A stretch of 64,000 nucleotides of DNA, taken from assembly GCA_035771165.1 (NCBI GenBank), contig JAWNZC010000280.1, positions 2,015,001-2,079,000 of the forward strand, in the 5' to 3' direction. The notes under the pieces were generated by a model. That model saw only the letters and a program-made list of their open reading frames with translations, made no database searches and had not been told where the DNA came from. How positions within the stretch are numbered: the first letter of the stretch is position 1; every line of letters begins with the position of its first letter. The stretch comes from Paragorgia papillata (Eukaryota; Cnidaria; Anthozoa; Scleralcyonacea; Coralliidae). This document shows, one piece after another, positions 47,496 to 58,689 of the stretch. Both the position numbers and the translations under genes were made by a program.

Positions 47496-48600
47496 ATGAG
47501 TGGACGGACGGACGGACGGACGGACGGACGGACGGACGGACGGACGGACGGACGGACGGACGGACGGACGGACGGACGGACGGACGGACGGACGGACGGA
47601 CGGACGGACGGACGGACGAACGAACGAACGAACGAACGAACGAACGAACGAACGAACGAACGCACGCACGCACGCACGAATGAATGGAGTGAATGAATGG
47701 AATGAATGAAGTGAATGGAGTGAATGGAGTGAATGGAATGAATGGAATGAAATGGAATGAAATGGAATGAAATGGAATGAAATGGAATGAAATGGAATGA
47801 AATGGAATGAAATGGAATGAAATGGAATGAAATGGAATGAAATGGAATGAAATGAAATGGAATGAAATGGAATGAAATGGAATGAAATGGAATGAAATGG
47901 AATGAAATGGAATGAAATGGAATGAAATGGAATGAAATGGAATGAAATGGAATGAAATGGAATGAAATGGAATGAAATGGAATGAAATGGAATGAAATGG
48001 AATGAAATGGAATGAAATGGAATGAAATGGAATGAAATGGAATGAAATGGAATGAAATGGAATGAAATGGAATGAAATGGAATGAAATGGAATGAAATGG
48101 AATGAAATGGAATGAAATGGAATGAAATGGAATGAAATGGAATGAAATGGAATGAAATGAAATGGAATGGAATGGAATGAAATGGAATGAAATGGAATGA
48201 AATGGAATGAAATGGAATGAAATGGAATGAAATGGAATGAAATGGAATGAAATGGAATGAAATGGAATGAAATGGAATGGAATGGAATGGAATGGAATGA
48301 AATGGAATGAATGGAATGAAATGAAAGGAAATGAAAGGAAATGAAATGAAATGACTGGAATGAAAAGAAATGAAATGACTGGAAAGAAGGGAATGAAATG
48401 GATTGGAATGAAATGAATGGAATGAATGAGTGGAATGGGATGGGATGGCATGGATGGAATGAATGGAATGGAAGGGATGCAATGGAATGGATTGATGGAT
48501 GGAATGGAATGAATTGATGGAATGGAATGAATTGATGGAATGGAATGAATTGATGGAATGGAGTGACTGAATGAATGAATGAATGAATGGAATGAGGATT
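47496..48600. repeat. Intronic satellite: (GGAC)n, (GAAC)n, then GGAAT/GAAAT pentamers
   Basis: 47500-47618 is (ACGG)n, shifting to (ACGA)n and (ACGC)n by 47680. From about 47750 to 48300 the repeat is a 10-mer AATGGAATGA, then pure GGAAT and mixed GAATGAATT variants to 48600. Lies in the first visible DENN intron. Confidence 0.96.
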
Positions 48601-48704
48601 ACATCATTTGCACTAGCGTACTAACAAGTTTCTACTGAAATGAAATCGATAACGTGTCAAAGCAATTCCGTCTGAATATAACTTCATTCTGTTTCTTGTT
48701 TCAG

Positions 48705-48771
48705 ATATATTTCACATTTTATGTTAAATGTACCTTTCCCTTCACCACAGAGACCTCGGATACTGGTGCAG
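48705..48771 (+). CDS. DENN-domain protein, exon b
   Basis: Acceptor TTTCTTGTTTCAG, donor GTTCTA. The first base completes an Arg codon with exon a, then [14 protein letters not shown] and QRPRILVQ, a highly characteristic DENN segment. Ends in phase 0. Confidence 0.82.
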
Positions 48772-48889
48772 GTTCTAAACTTATTTTGACTACACAAATA
48801 TAAGATTAAGAAAGTAGAGCTAATTATTAACTCTTGTTATTATTATAGTTATTTGCAGAAGATTGCTCTGCTGTTTATCATGAATTTGT

Positions 48890-49217
48890 GTATTTGTTTG
48901 TTTGTTTGTTTGTTCGTTCGTTCGTTCGTTCGTTCGTTTGTTTGTTTGTTTGTTTGTTTGTTTGTTTGTTTGTTTGTTTGTTTCTCTGTTAGTCTTTGTT
49001 TGTTTGTTTGTTTGTTTGTTTGTTTGTTTGTTTGTTTGTTTGTTTATTTGTCTGTCTGTTAGTCTGTCTGTCTGTCTGTCTGCCTGCCTGTCTGTCTGTC
49101 TGTCTGTCTGTTTGTTTGTTTCTCTGTTAGTCTTTGTTTGTTTGTTTGTTTGTTTGTTTGTTTGTTTCTCTGTTAGTCTTTGTTTGTTTGTTTATTTGTT
49201 TGTTTGTTTGTCGGCCG

Positions 49218-49249
<32 letters not shown>

Positions 49250-49250
49250 T
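48890..49250. repeat. Intronic (TTTG)n/(CTGT)n microsatellite
   Basis: TTTG, TTCG and CTGT blocks with a repeated TTTCTCTGTTAGTC motif (three copies), suggesting internal duplication. Confidence 0.95.
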
Positions 49251-49536
49251 GGGCCAATATTTATGTAAGCTTGTGAAAGCGTTGACCATAGACCAAGGCC
49301 CAACGTCCCCAACCCATTAGATGAAAATTGGACGAAAATTTCATAGAAAATTATCTGTTAGCTTCGCCATGCAGAGGAAATGAGTGAAAGAAATGCTTGA
49401 TTGTTTTCATTATCCTTATGTTATGCAAATCTTTAATATTCGCAAACAAGCTGAATTAACAAAAAAAACAATGAACTTACTAGTTATTGTAAAACAAACT
49501 GTAGCGCCTTTAACAATCTTTTGCTCTTACTCATAG

Positions 49537-49595
49537 ATGAATCTGTATGAACCTTTTGAAATTTGCCTGCCATACTTTACGTCGTTGCCTGTCAG
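49537..49595 (+). CDS. DENN-domain protein, mini-exon c (59 nt)
   Basis: Acceptor TTACTCATAG, donor GTAAAA. Enters in phase 0 and exits in phase 2, exactly as exons b and d require. It encodes MNLYEPFEICLPYFTSLPV plus a split Ser, supplying the linker expected before SGASF. Confidence 0.72.
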
Positions 49596-49679
49596 GTAAA
49601 ATGTTTTGTAAATAATAAATCAGTAATTTTGGAAATCTTGAAAAAAGATGTTTTCTCTCATTATAAAATAACTTATGTT

Positions 49680-50526
49680 ATAGTCGAGGAGGAGAAGCGA
49701 GAAAACGCCGACCACGTAGCACCCCCACTACACAATAGTTTTGACTCCAGATTATAATAGGCTGATACCCATAGAACATTGCTAGGTCAGTCTTACTCAC
49801 AAATTGTGGGGTCAGTGGCCTGCTACATAGAGGGGGTAGGTGGTCCTTTCATTGACAGAGTTAAAGTGCACATGAAACGAAAATTAAGTTTGTCTTATTT
49901 CAAAGAACACTTAAAATGATAGAGTAACATCTTTTGCAGTTTTTCGTTTCCTTGCTTCGTTGTTGAGATATTTCAGTTTGTTTGAAATGTAAATTAAACA
50001 ACTTGACGTCACATGTGCAATAATGAGTTATCAGAGAAGGTTATATATCTTTGCTATTATCAAACATAATCACTTGAAAATTCTACATGTTTGGCGTTGT
50101 GAGAGAAACACACGCACATACTTCCTTCGAATTAAGTTTGGTTTGATAATAGAAAAGATATATAACCTTCTCTGATAACTCATTATGCACATGTGACGTC
50201 AAGTTGTTTAATTTACATTTCAAACAAACTGAAATATCTCAACAACGAAGCAAGGAAACGAAAAACTGCAAAAGATGTTACTCTATCATTTTCAGTGTTC
50301 TTTCAAATAAGAGAAACTTAATTTTCGTTTCATGTGAACTTTAAGTCTGTCTAACTAAAGGACCACCCACCCCCTCTATGTAGCAAGCCACTGACCCCAC
50401 AATTTGTGAGTACGACTGACCTAGCAATGTTCTATGGGTATCAGCCTATTATAATCTGGAGTCAAAACTATTGTGTAGTGGGGGTGCTACGTGGTCGACG
50501 TTTTCTCGCTCCTCCTCCTCGACTAT
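49680..50526. mobile_element. Giant foldback element, 386-bp arms, 75-bp loop
   Basis: Left arm 49680-50065 and right arm 50141-50526 are near-perfect reverse complements, starting ATAGTCGAGGAGGAG and meeting at CTATTATCAAAC/GTTTGATAATAG. TTGACGTCACATGTG lies in each arm. No coding frame. Located in the intron after exon c. A diverged relative lies at 52129-52525. Confidence 0.95.
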
Positions 50527-50543
50527 TTGCAAAATCACTCTTC

Positions 50544-50698
50544 ACCAAAATGTTTGGAAGTTCTCCCGGATGTTTGCAGGTTCGTTACGTAGTATCGCAG
50601 GCTCCTTTTGAACTACGCATTTGATTGGTTGCTTGGTTCCTAGCAGCCAATCGAATGCGTATAGTTCAAAACGAACTGCGAACTTTCAAACATTTTGG
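50544..50698. mobile_element. Foldback element, 155 bp
   Basis: CCAAAATGTTTG on the left and CAAACATTTTGG on the right, with TTTTGAACTACGCAT and CCAATCGAATGCGTA arms. Directly abuts the elements on both sides. Confidence 0.85.
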
Positions 50699-50699
50699 C

Positions 50700-51115
50700 A
50701 ATCTCGTTCCCAGAGCCCACGTTCCCCACCCGGGAAACGAGAGACTCTGGGATAATCCGTTTCAAATCACAGGATTCTTGTTATTCCGGTTGAGGTACGC
50801 ATGCGTAAATATCCGAGCGGAACCTGGATAGTATGCTCTCCTTGTTTGACTTTTCCCCAAACAAGTCAATGGGGTTGCTGGCGAAGCTCGAATTACAGCA
50901 TCTACACACATACGGCGAAGATATCGATCGCGGCAACGTCTTCACTGGAGTCTTGTCGTCCGACTTCTTTGTTTTTTGGTTTTATTAATTCTACTTCCGG
51001 TCACTTCAGTCCAACTCATGCTCACTATTCAGCCAATAACGTAACGATTTGAAACGGATTATCCCAGAGTCTCTCGTTTCCCTGGTGGGGAACGTGGGCT
51101 CTGGGAACGAGATTG
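50700..51115. mobile_element. MITE, AATCTCGTTCCCAGAGCCC family, copy 2
   Basis: About 64-bp TIRs with AATCTCGTTCCCAGAGCCC, CGAGAGACTCTGGGATAA and CCGTTTC and their complement at the right end. The interior of about 290 bp is unlike copy 1 (34967-35161). It ends about 100 bp before exon d. Confidence 0.92.
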
Positions 51116-51218
51116 ACATTTTAGTGAAAAGTATGTTGGATATGACTGTAATAATATACGAAGTGAAAGTTTCAGAAAAGCATTTTAAAATACATGTTTA
51201 TTCTTTCTTTGTTCTTAG

Positions 51219-51363
51219 TGGTGCGTCATTTTCCGCCTTGCTGCGTTGCCTTGGTCCCGAGAACTGCATTAAGCTATTTTATTATGCCTTATCGGAACAC
51301 AAACTTCTAATCCACTCCCTCCGTGCTGCTCTTCTTACCAGTGTGGCCGAAGCTCTTACCAGT
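51219..51363 (+). CDS. DENN-domain protein, exon d
   Basis: Acceptor TCTTTGTTCTTAG, donor GTAAGT. Starts in phase 2 and encodes [16 protein letters not shown], then [19 protein letters not shown] and VAEALTS, the central DENN helices. Ends in phase 0. Confidence 0.85.
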
Positions 51364-51566
51364 GTAAGTAATATATACTATGTGAGTAGCTGAACTGTAT
51401 GAGCATTACTTAATTTTTACTCAACGCCGAGTTTTATCTAGCCTGAGAGCCTGGTAGGAAGCGGGAGGTGAAAGAGAGCCTGTACGGCTCTCTATGAAAT
51501 TTGAATGCCGCCCCTTCTAAACGAGTTGATAAGTTGATCACAATAAGCTGATTTTGTTATTTGTAG

Positions 51567-51660
51567 ATTATTTTCCCGTTCAGTTGGCAATGTCCTTTTA
51601 TTCCTCTTTGTCCTGTGGCTCTCTCAGATGTACTTCATGCCCCCTGTCCTTTTATTGTTG
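51567..51660 (+). CDS. DENN-domain protein, exon e
   Basis: Acceptor TTATTTGTAG, donor GTAGGT. Encodes [19 protein letters not shown], then [13 protein letters not shown], ending in phase 1 inside the Gly codon. The next DENN block of the family (after FIVG) was not found nearby. Confidence 0.85.
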
Positions 51661-51761
51661 GTAGGTGTCACTCACTCATATATAACTGGACTGCCTGCGG
51701 GTCTCTATTTTAAGGCAGCTACTACATGTATATCTCGCTAGATCTTATCAAGAGAGTATAA

Positions 51762-51911
51762 AGCCGGTTTTCCACTAGGCGATTTTTTTCGCGCGAAGCG
51801 ACTTTCTTTTGTTCGAATTCAATAGATTTCTGATTAGTTCCAGCTCAGAGCTCATGAGACAAAAGAAAAAGTCGCTTCGCACGAAAAAAGTCGCGTAGTA
51901 GAAAACCGGCT
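51762..51911. mobile_element. MITE, CCGGTTTTCC family, copy 2 (150 bp, TAA TSD)
   Basis: TIR AGCCGGTTTTCCACTAGGCG and complement, flanked by TAA on both sides (51759-51761 and 51912-51914). Same interior TCGCGCGAAGCGAC...TCGCTTCGC as the copy at 10601. Confidence 0.9.
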
Positions 51912-51927
51912 TAAAGGTAAGAGAGGG

Positions 51928-51929
<2 letters not shown>

Positions 51930-51967
<38 letters not shown>

Positions 51968-51976
51968 TCAACAACA
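51930..51976. repeat. (AAC)n microsatellite
   Basis: About 15 AAC units beside the MITE. Confidence 0.95.
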
Positions 51977-52128
51977 AGTGTACTTCTATGATAACTACAC
52001 TTGTGCAAAGTTTGAATTATGTCTACTTCATAGTTTCAGAGATATTAGTCATTTTGTTAATCTCATTTTGCCTGTGTGAGTAAATGACGTCACGAGGCAC
52101 CTAATTTACATGCTTCAGAAACTTAAAG

Positions 52129-52525
52129 GGCAATAGCACTAAAAATTAAGTTTGTCTAATTTGAAAGAACTCATAAAATTGTAATAGAACGTCCTATACA
52201 ACTTTTTCGTATCTCTCTTCGTCTTCAAGATATTTCACTTTGTTTGATATGTAAATGAGATGGTCTCTGACGTCAGGTGTGGGGTAATATATTTTCACAT
52301 GTAGCAAAACCAGTTATATCTCTAAGTTTGTTCAGCGAAATCATTTGAAACTGTGCACATAAAAACTCCTTGCGACGCTAAACATTTCATGTTAGATATG
52401 TAAGTGATTTTGCTCTGTATGAAAATATTTTACCTCACTCCTGACGTCAGAGACCATCTCATTTACATATCAAACAAATTGAATATCTTGAAAACGCAGA
52501 AAGATACGAAAAAGTTGTAAAGGAT
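52129..52525. mobile_element. Foldback element related to 49680-50526
   Basis: AAATTAAGTTTGTCTAATTT and TTTGATATGTAAATGAGATG lead into CTCTGACGTCAGG, mirrored from about 52428. The outer part of the right arm is missing. 52526-53360 shows no recognisable exon. Confidence 0.8.
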
Positions 52526-53364
52526 GGGGTACACAAATCCGCCAACAAAACAACCCGACTTCCTTTGGGAGTAGTTAACGGTCAACAAACAACAGATTTT
52601 AGTCATTTAACATGGAAGTTTACGATACTAGATCGCGCCCTGTTTTTCGTCTAATTTTCCCGCCATATTTGATTTCAAGTCAGCAAATGCTTGATATCCT
52701 ACAATATCCCTAGTATCTTTTACGTATCCATTGTTTTCCGTGTTGTTATCCATTGTACGTGTTTTACCAGATCTAACGAGGAACAATTCAAAGAATATTA
52801 TCCCACCAAAGTGTATAGTGAATTCTAGGTTTACAATTTTAGTCTTTCTGTTAGAAACTCTCCTTATTGACTATTCATCTTCTCCTATGTGGCTAGTCAT
52901 TGTTGTAATAATGTTATAATTGTTCAAACAGCAGAACAAATTTTTAACAGAAGCTTTCCGAAGTCGAGAAGACAAATAAAGTTTTCCAGCGCTGAAAAAT
53001 ACGCCAGCCGCAGCCTGGTTCCCAGGCCTCTCTTTTTAACGTCGAGCGACAGACCGAAATTGTGAGAGGCCTGGAATAAAATGTTTTGCTTGGCCCCAAA
53101 ACTGGCCCCAAATTATACAGGCACCAAACGGCCGTTTGTCGGAAAACCAAGGCAGATAACACTCACGTCGGTCTGCACAATTCTTTATAACATCATATAG
53201 CAAGGTTGGTCTACTGCCGAAACGTTGAAATAGCATATTTCGATTTGTATAAATGTATCTCAACGCAATCACTTCCTCGCCGAACACTACTTTATAAAGC
53301 CTCGTATGTAACGACCTCTTTTAACGTAATGTAAACAAAGAAACCTACTCGTTTGCTGTCTCAA

Positions 53365-54140
53365 TATACAATAGTTACATCCTCATTTCTTGTCACAATA
53401 CATTACTAGACATAGCCCGGTTGAATATGACCGTTTTTCGGTATATTCGACCGGGCTTAGTTTTTTGACGGTAACTCTCGATATAGTTACAATATACAAT
53501 AATTACACTATCATTTCTTGTCACAATACATTACTAGACATAGCCCGGTTGAATATGACCGTTTTTCGGTATATTCGACCGGGCTTAGTTTGTTGACGGT
53601 AACTCTCGATATAGTTACAGTATACAATAGCTACACCCTCATTTCTTGTCACAATACATTACTAGACATAGCCCGGTTGAATATGACCGTTTTTCGGTAT
53701 ATTCGACCGGGCTTAGTTTGTTGACGGTAACTCTCGATATAGTTACAATATACAATAGCTACACCCTCATTTTTTGTCATGATACGTTATTTGATATAGC
53801 TCGGGTGAATATTTCCGTTTTTCGGTATATTCGACCGGGCTTAGTTTTTTGACGGTAACTCTCGATATAGTTACAATATACAATAATTACACCCTCATTT
53901 CTTGTCACAATACATTACTAGATATAGCCCGGTTGAATATTTCCATTTTTCGGTATATTCGACCGGCCTTAGTTTGTTGACGGTAACTCTCGATACAGTT
54001 AATGCAATATACAAGAGCTACAATCTCATTTTTTTGTCATAATACGTTATTTGGTTAATTGCTTGGTTCAATGACAATATACTGTATTCCGGTATAATCG
54101 AACGGTCTTAGTATTTTGGAGATAACTCTCGATACAGTTT
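53365..54140 (+). repeat. 128-bp tandem repeat, about 6 copies, each with a hairpin
   Basis: The landmark TCACAATACATTACTAGA recurs every 128 bp (from about 53394). Each unit holds AGCCCGGTTGAATAT and ATATTCGACCGGGCT flanking CCGTTTTTCGG, an inverted repeat. The last copies decay. A related CCCGGTTGAATATACCGG lies at about 54509. Confidence 0.93.
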
Positions 54141-54642
54141 ACAACGCAACTCGATGAATCGAACCTGAACGCCGAACGAAACTGAACGCGCCGCATTTTT
54201 TTGCCGGTTTAAAGTTGGCAAGGTTTTGTATTTCAAGCCATATTTATACATTATTTAGCAGTTGATTCCTTCAAGTTGTATAAACCTACACAATGCAAAG
54301 AAATAACTACAGCCATGTGACACCAAAATGGCTGCCAAATAAACAAATCAAATGAATTTAGACTTTAGTTATTGTTTTCCCTTTATAAATGAGCAACAAA
54401 TATCTCAAAAACTATATAAAAATAAATAAAAGGTCTCTGAATACGTCTCTAGCCTTTTTACGGCGACGTTTAGATGTTTTAGACACTTTTCAGTGTCCCG
54501 GTTGCATTCCCGGTTGAATATACCGGTTTTCGGTAGCGAAATATACCTGTTTATTTATATTCAGCCATTTTGAATAATGCGGTATTTATCATTATGAGAA
54601 GGAGGACCCAAATACACGAGAGGGCCCATGCCATATATGGCA

Positions 54643-55131
54643 TACCGTAATTATTCGAATAAACGCCGCGGCGTTTATTAAATTTTTGGCGCTTCAGGTG
54701 CGGCGTTTATTCGAGGGCGGCGTTTATTCGAGGGCGGCGTTTATTGCAAATTTTGTAACAACAACTGTGAATTTATTAAAAAACTAAGAATAAAATTCAT
54801 ATGTCTTTCAAGTATATATAAATATATATGAAAATTGAACTGTTCACTGTCTTATATAATGACTAAGTTTCATTCTATTTCAATGTCACTGTCTCCTTCG
54901 TGGTCCGAGTCTAACAGCTGAATAATAGGGCATGCCTCTTCAACATCGGAAGACGTGTATTCTTCAGTACATAAGTACCGAATAAACGCCGCGGCGTTTA
55001 TTAAATTTTTGGCGCTTCAGGTGCGGCGTTTATTCGAGGGCGGCGTTTAATAATATTTTTGCTTGTCCCTGCGGCGTTTATTCGAGGGCGGCGTTTATTC
55101 GAGGGAGGCGTTTATTCGAATAATTACGGTA
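54643..55131. mobile_element. MITE with TACCGTAATTATTCGAATAA ends
   Basis: Perfect TIRs starting CCGTAATTATTCGAATAAAC, flanked by TA (a mariner-like target). GCGGCGTTTATTCGAGGG occurs several times, and a TAAACGCCGCGGCGTTTATT palindrome occurs twice (54660s and 54980s). Confidence 0.85.
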
Positions 55132-55924
55132 ATCGCCTTATATGTTATTCATAGCAAGTGTAATACGACCTTTCGATTATATTGACATCAATCTCATCGG
55201 CTATAATATAAGATCGGTAAAGAGCACAAAATCTTTGGATTTGCTTTTGGAATTTATATAAAAGTTGATGTCTTGATCAAGACTTGATGAGTTGAAGTAT
55301 ATGAGTTCAGTAAGGGTGATACAAATTGAAACAACTTGCCACTCAATAATCGATTTCTTTAAGTTACTAATAAGTCAAGATATCTAAGTCTGAGCATAGC
55401 TTGATAGCTAGTGCATGTAGTCTGAGCGTCAACTCTCATACTCTGAAAATATAATATATTAGGCAAGCTTATAAATCAAGCGCTTTACTTCACTACGGAA
55501 TACGCGCGCAATGATAATCAACATTCTCTGAAGGTCTGAAACGGTCGGGTTTGACGCGTATTAAAAGTCTTTTAAGAAGCAGTCATGCTGTCTCAGACCT
55601 GCACCGAATAAGGCGAATATTTATTCAGGATGACTGTCTGGGTGTCATGCTTTACTGAGAATTCTAAAAATATATACCATTTATAATTTATATATAGCGA
55701 CAACCGTATAAAGTTAAATAACCAAGCACTTAAATACAATTTTCTGAGAACGATCAGTGGCAAATATATTTTAAGTAACCTTCATTAAAAGAATATAATA
55801 TTATATAGTCATATAATACAATATTATATAGTCTATATAATATAGTCTTTCTTGCTAATATAATCTTGTGTATACAATATACGTGCATACAGATTTTTAT
55901 AGCGCATTATCTAAATATATTAAA

Positions 55925-55957
55925 TGTATATATCTATCAACAACAACAATCATAATC

Positions 55958-55997
<40 letters not shown>

Positions 55998-56104
55998 TAA
56001 TAATATGATAATGATAATGAAGAATAGGATGATATTATCATAAGTAAGATGATAATGACGACGATGACAATGACGGTTACATTCAGGATGGGATGATGAC
56101 GATA

Positions 56105-56136
<32 letters not shown>

Positions 56137-56160
56137 AATGATAATGGCGACGATAATAAT
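55925..56160. repeat. (AAT)n and (GAT)n microsatellites
   Basis: ATA/AAT triplets from about 55955 and GAT triplets near 56110-56150. 55132-55924 is AT-rich without a recognisable gene. Confidence 0.9.
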
Positions 56161-56169
56161 GATCATGTG

Positions 56170-58395
56170 GTCATGCTAACACTGTTGTATCATTTTCAAC
56201 AAGAAAACGCCTTCGATTTCGAATAGGTACATATTGACCTAAATGTCTTGTATAGCGAGTATAAACTACATATAACTGTGGTGCATGGTCAACATTGTCT
56301 GACTTCATAATTTTTCTTGATATTTTAACTAAAGTTCTAACTTGGTAAAAGTACTTGCACATCAAAATTTCAGAAAATTTGACACTTTTCTTCCTTCTTT
56401 TCAAAAATGAAATATTTTCGACCTAAAGACGTTAAATAGAGAGTATAATTAAACTGCATACGACGGTGTTGTGTTGTTTCACATTGTTTGACTTCTTGGT
56501 TTCTCCCGATATTTTGCCCATAGTCAGTAACTTGGTAAAAGCATAGTTAATAGAAACATGGTTTGGAAGCTCAACAAAAGTCATTGTTTTATGTTTTTGT
56601 TCAGGTTTATGGAAATGTGTGCACTTTCACGGTTACTGAACATATTGTGTTTTCTGTATAATGAAGCAATCATCCAATAGCAACGTTTGGGTTGAATCGC
56701 TCAACCGTACTGTTTAAATATTAATAAACCTAAAACAAAGGATTTGTGCACCTTCGTGTACCTTTCAACATGAATCGTAGCTTGATTGTTGACCGCTTTG
56801 AAGTTTGCCGGGTTTCCAAACCATGTTTAGAATAACTATGGTAAAAGTGGACTCTTTTCAAAATTTCGTGAAATTTGACTAATTTATTCAATATTTCCTA
56901 AAAGTGTTTTTTAGGCCTAAAGGTTTTGTATATGTGTTGGTTCACATTCTTCGACTTCATGGTTTCTCTGGATGATAACCATAGTTCTAACTTGGTAAAA
57001 GTAAATTCATTTCAAAATTTCAGACCATTTGACAGATTTCTTCCATCATTTCAAAAAATGGGGCATTTTCGGCTAATAAACGTGTTATATATAGAGCATG
57101 AACTGCATATCACGGAGTGCGCAAAAGTTGGTTGACATTGTCTGATCGACTTTATCAGTTTATAATCATATATAATACTTTAACCATACTTTTAACTTGG
57201 CACTTGGTAATTGTGTTCAAATTTGTACCGAGACTAATTAGTCTCCCTTTCCACGCAGGGGAGACTAAATATAGTCTCCCTTGAATAATGTCTCTCAGTT
57301 CACATTGTTTGATTTTATAATTTTTCTTGATATTTTAACTAAAGTTTTATCTTGGTAAAAGTAGCCTTGTCTGAAACTTTCAGACAATTTGACTCATTCC
57401 TTCCATCTTTCCAAAAATGTGGTATTTTCGGCTAAAGGTGTTATATATAGAGAGAGTAAAAACCGCATATATGGGTGATGTGTTGGTTCACATTGTTTGA
57501 CTTCATGGTTTCTCTTGATATTTTAACTAAAGTTTTATCTTGGCAAAAGTAGACTAATCTGAAAATTTCAGACAATTTGACCGATTCCTTCCATCATTTC
57601 CAAAAATGGGGTATTTTCGGCTAAAGGTGTTATATATAGAGCATGAACTGCATATCACGGAGTGCGTATATGTTGGTTGACATTGTCTGACTTTATCAGT
57701 TTATAATTTTTTATGATACTTTAAGCATACTTTTAACTTGGCACTTGGTAATTGTGTTCCAAATTTGTACCATGTAAACGGCAAGTCTAAAATCTGAAGG
57801 GAGACTACGCAGGGGAGACTAAATAGTCTCCCTTGAATAATGTCTCTCAGTTCACATTGTTTGATTTTATAATTTTTCTTGATATTTTAACTAAAGTTTT
57901 ATCTTGGTAAAGGTAGCCTTATCTGAAAATTTCAGATAATTTGACTCATTCCTTCCATCTTTTCCTAAAATGGGGTATTTTCGGCTAAAGGTGTTATATA
58001 TAGAGAGAGTAAAAACCGCATATATGGGGTGATGTGTTGGTTCACAGTGTTTGACTCCATGGTTTCTCTTGATATTTTAACTATAGTTTTATCTTGGTAA
58101 GAGTAGGCTAATCTGAAAATTTTGGACAATTTGACTTATTCCTTCCATCTTTTCCTAAAATGGGGTATTTTCGGCTAAAGGTGTTATATATAGAGTATGA
58201 ACTGCATATCACGGAGTGCGTATATGTTGGTTGACATTGTCTGACTTTATTAGTTTATAATTTTTTATCATACTTTAACCATACTTTTAACTTGGCACTT
58301 GGTAATTGTGTTCGAAATTTGTACCATGTAAACGACAAGTCTAAAATCTGAAGGGAGACTAATTAGTCTCCCTTTCCACGCAGGGGAGAATCAAA
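56170..58395 (+). repeat. Complex satellite, diverged units with TTTTCGGCTAAAGGTGTTAT
   Basis: Units contain TTCACATTGTTTGACTTCAT, GATATTTTAACTAAAGTTTT, CTTGGTAAAAGTA and AAATTTCAGACAATTTGAC. They are diverged at 56170-57200 and much more similar at 57230-58390, where a unit of about 560 bp repeats. GGGAGACTAATTAGTCTCCC palindromes punctuate the array at about 57230, 57805 and 58352. Confidence 0.85.
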
Positions 58396-58576
58396 CACTT
58401 TCGAAGAAGTTGAGCGATGAATTATAGTAGCGTCTGGTCGATATAGAGTTTAAACAATACACATGTATATTGATTGTGATTTATATGAATTTCTATTTCT
58501 GTTGTGCTTTAAAAACATTATCCAGTAATTTTATGTAATAATAAAAAGTTCACTTATATTTTATTCGCGCTTGCAG

Positions 58577-58649
58577 GGAAAGAGGAAGTGCATTTCGTGA
58601 AGCTTTTGCCAGACTGTCAAACCTTAGATCATTTTGCAAAGCAGGTACG
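58577..58649 (+). CDS. Possible exon, reading frame uncertain
   Basis: Acceptor CGCGCTTGCAG and donor GTGAGT (or GTACGG four bases earlier) bound 73 nt that are open in two frames. One frame (KEEVHFVKLLPDCQTLDHFA) is phase-compatible with DENN exon e; the other reads ERGSAFREAFARLSNLRSFC. Neither matches the DENN block expected after FIVG, so an intervening exon or another gene is possible. Confidence 0.35.
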
Positions 58650-58689
58650 GTGAGTAAAATGTGATTCAGTAGTAGAAAATGTGATATGA

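Noticed and set aside
47429..48482. 340-codon minus-strand frame rich in His, Phe, Ile and Ser
   Set aside because: Generated by the GGAAT/GGAC repeats; a 5-bp or 10-bp repeat without stops stays open in several frames.
53390..53852. Three similar 68-codon frames starting MSQYITRHS
   Set aside because: 128-bp tandem repeat; each frame just spans successive units.
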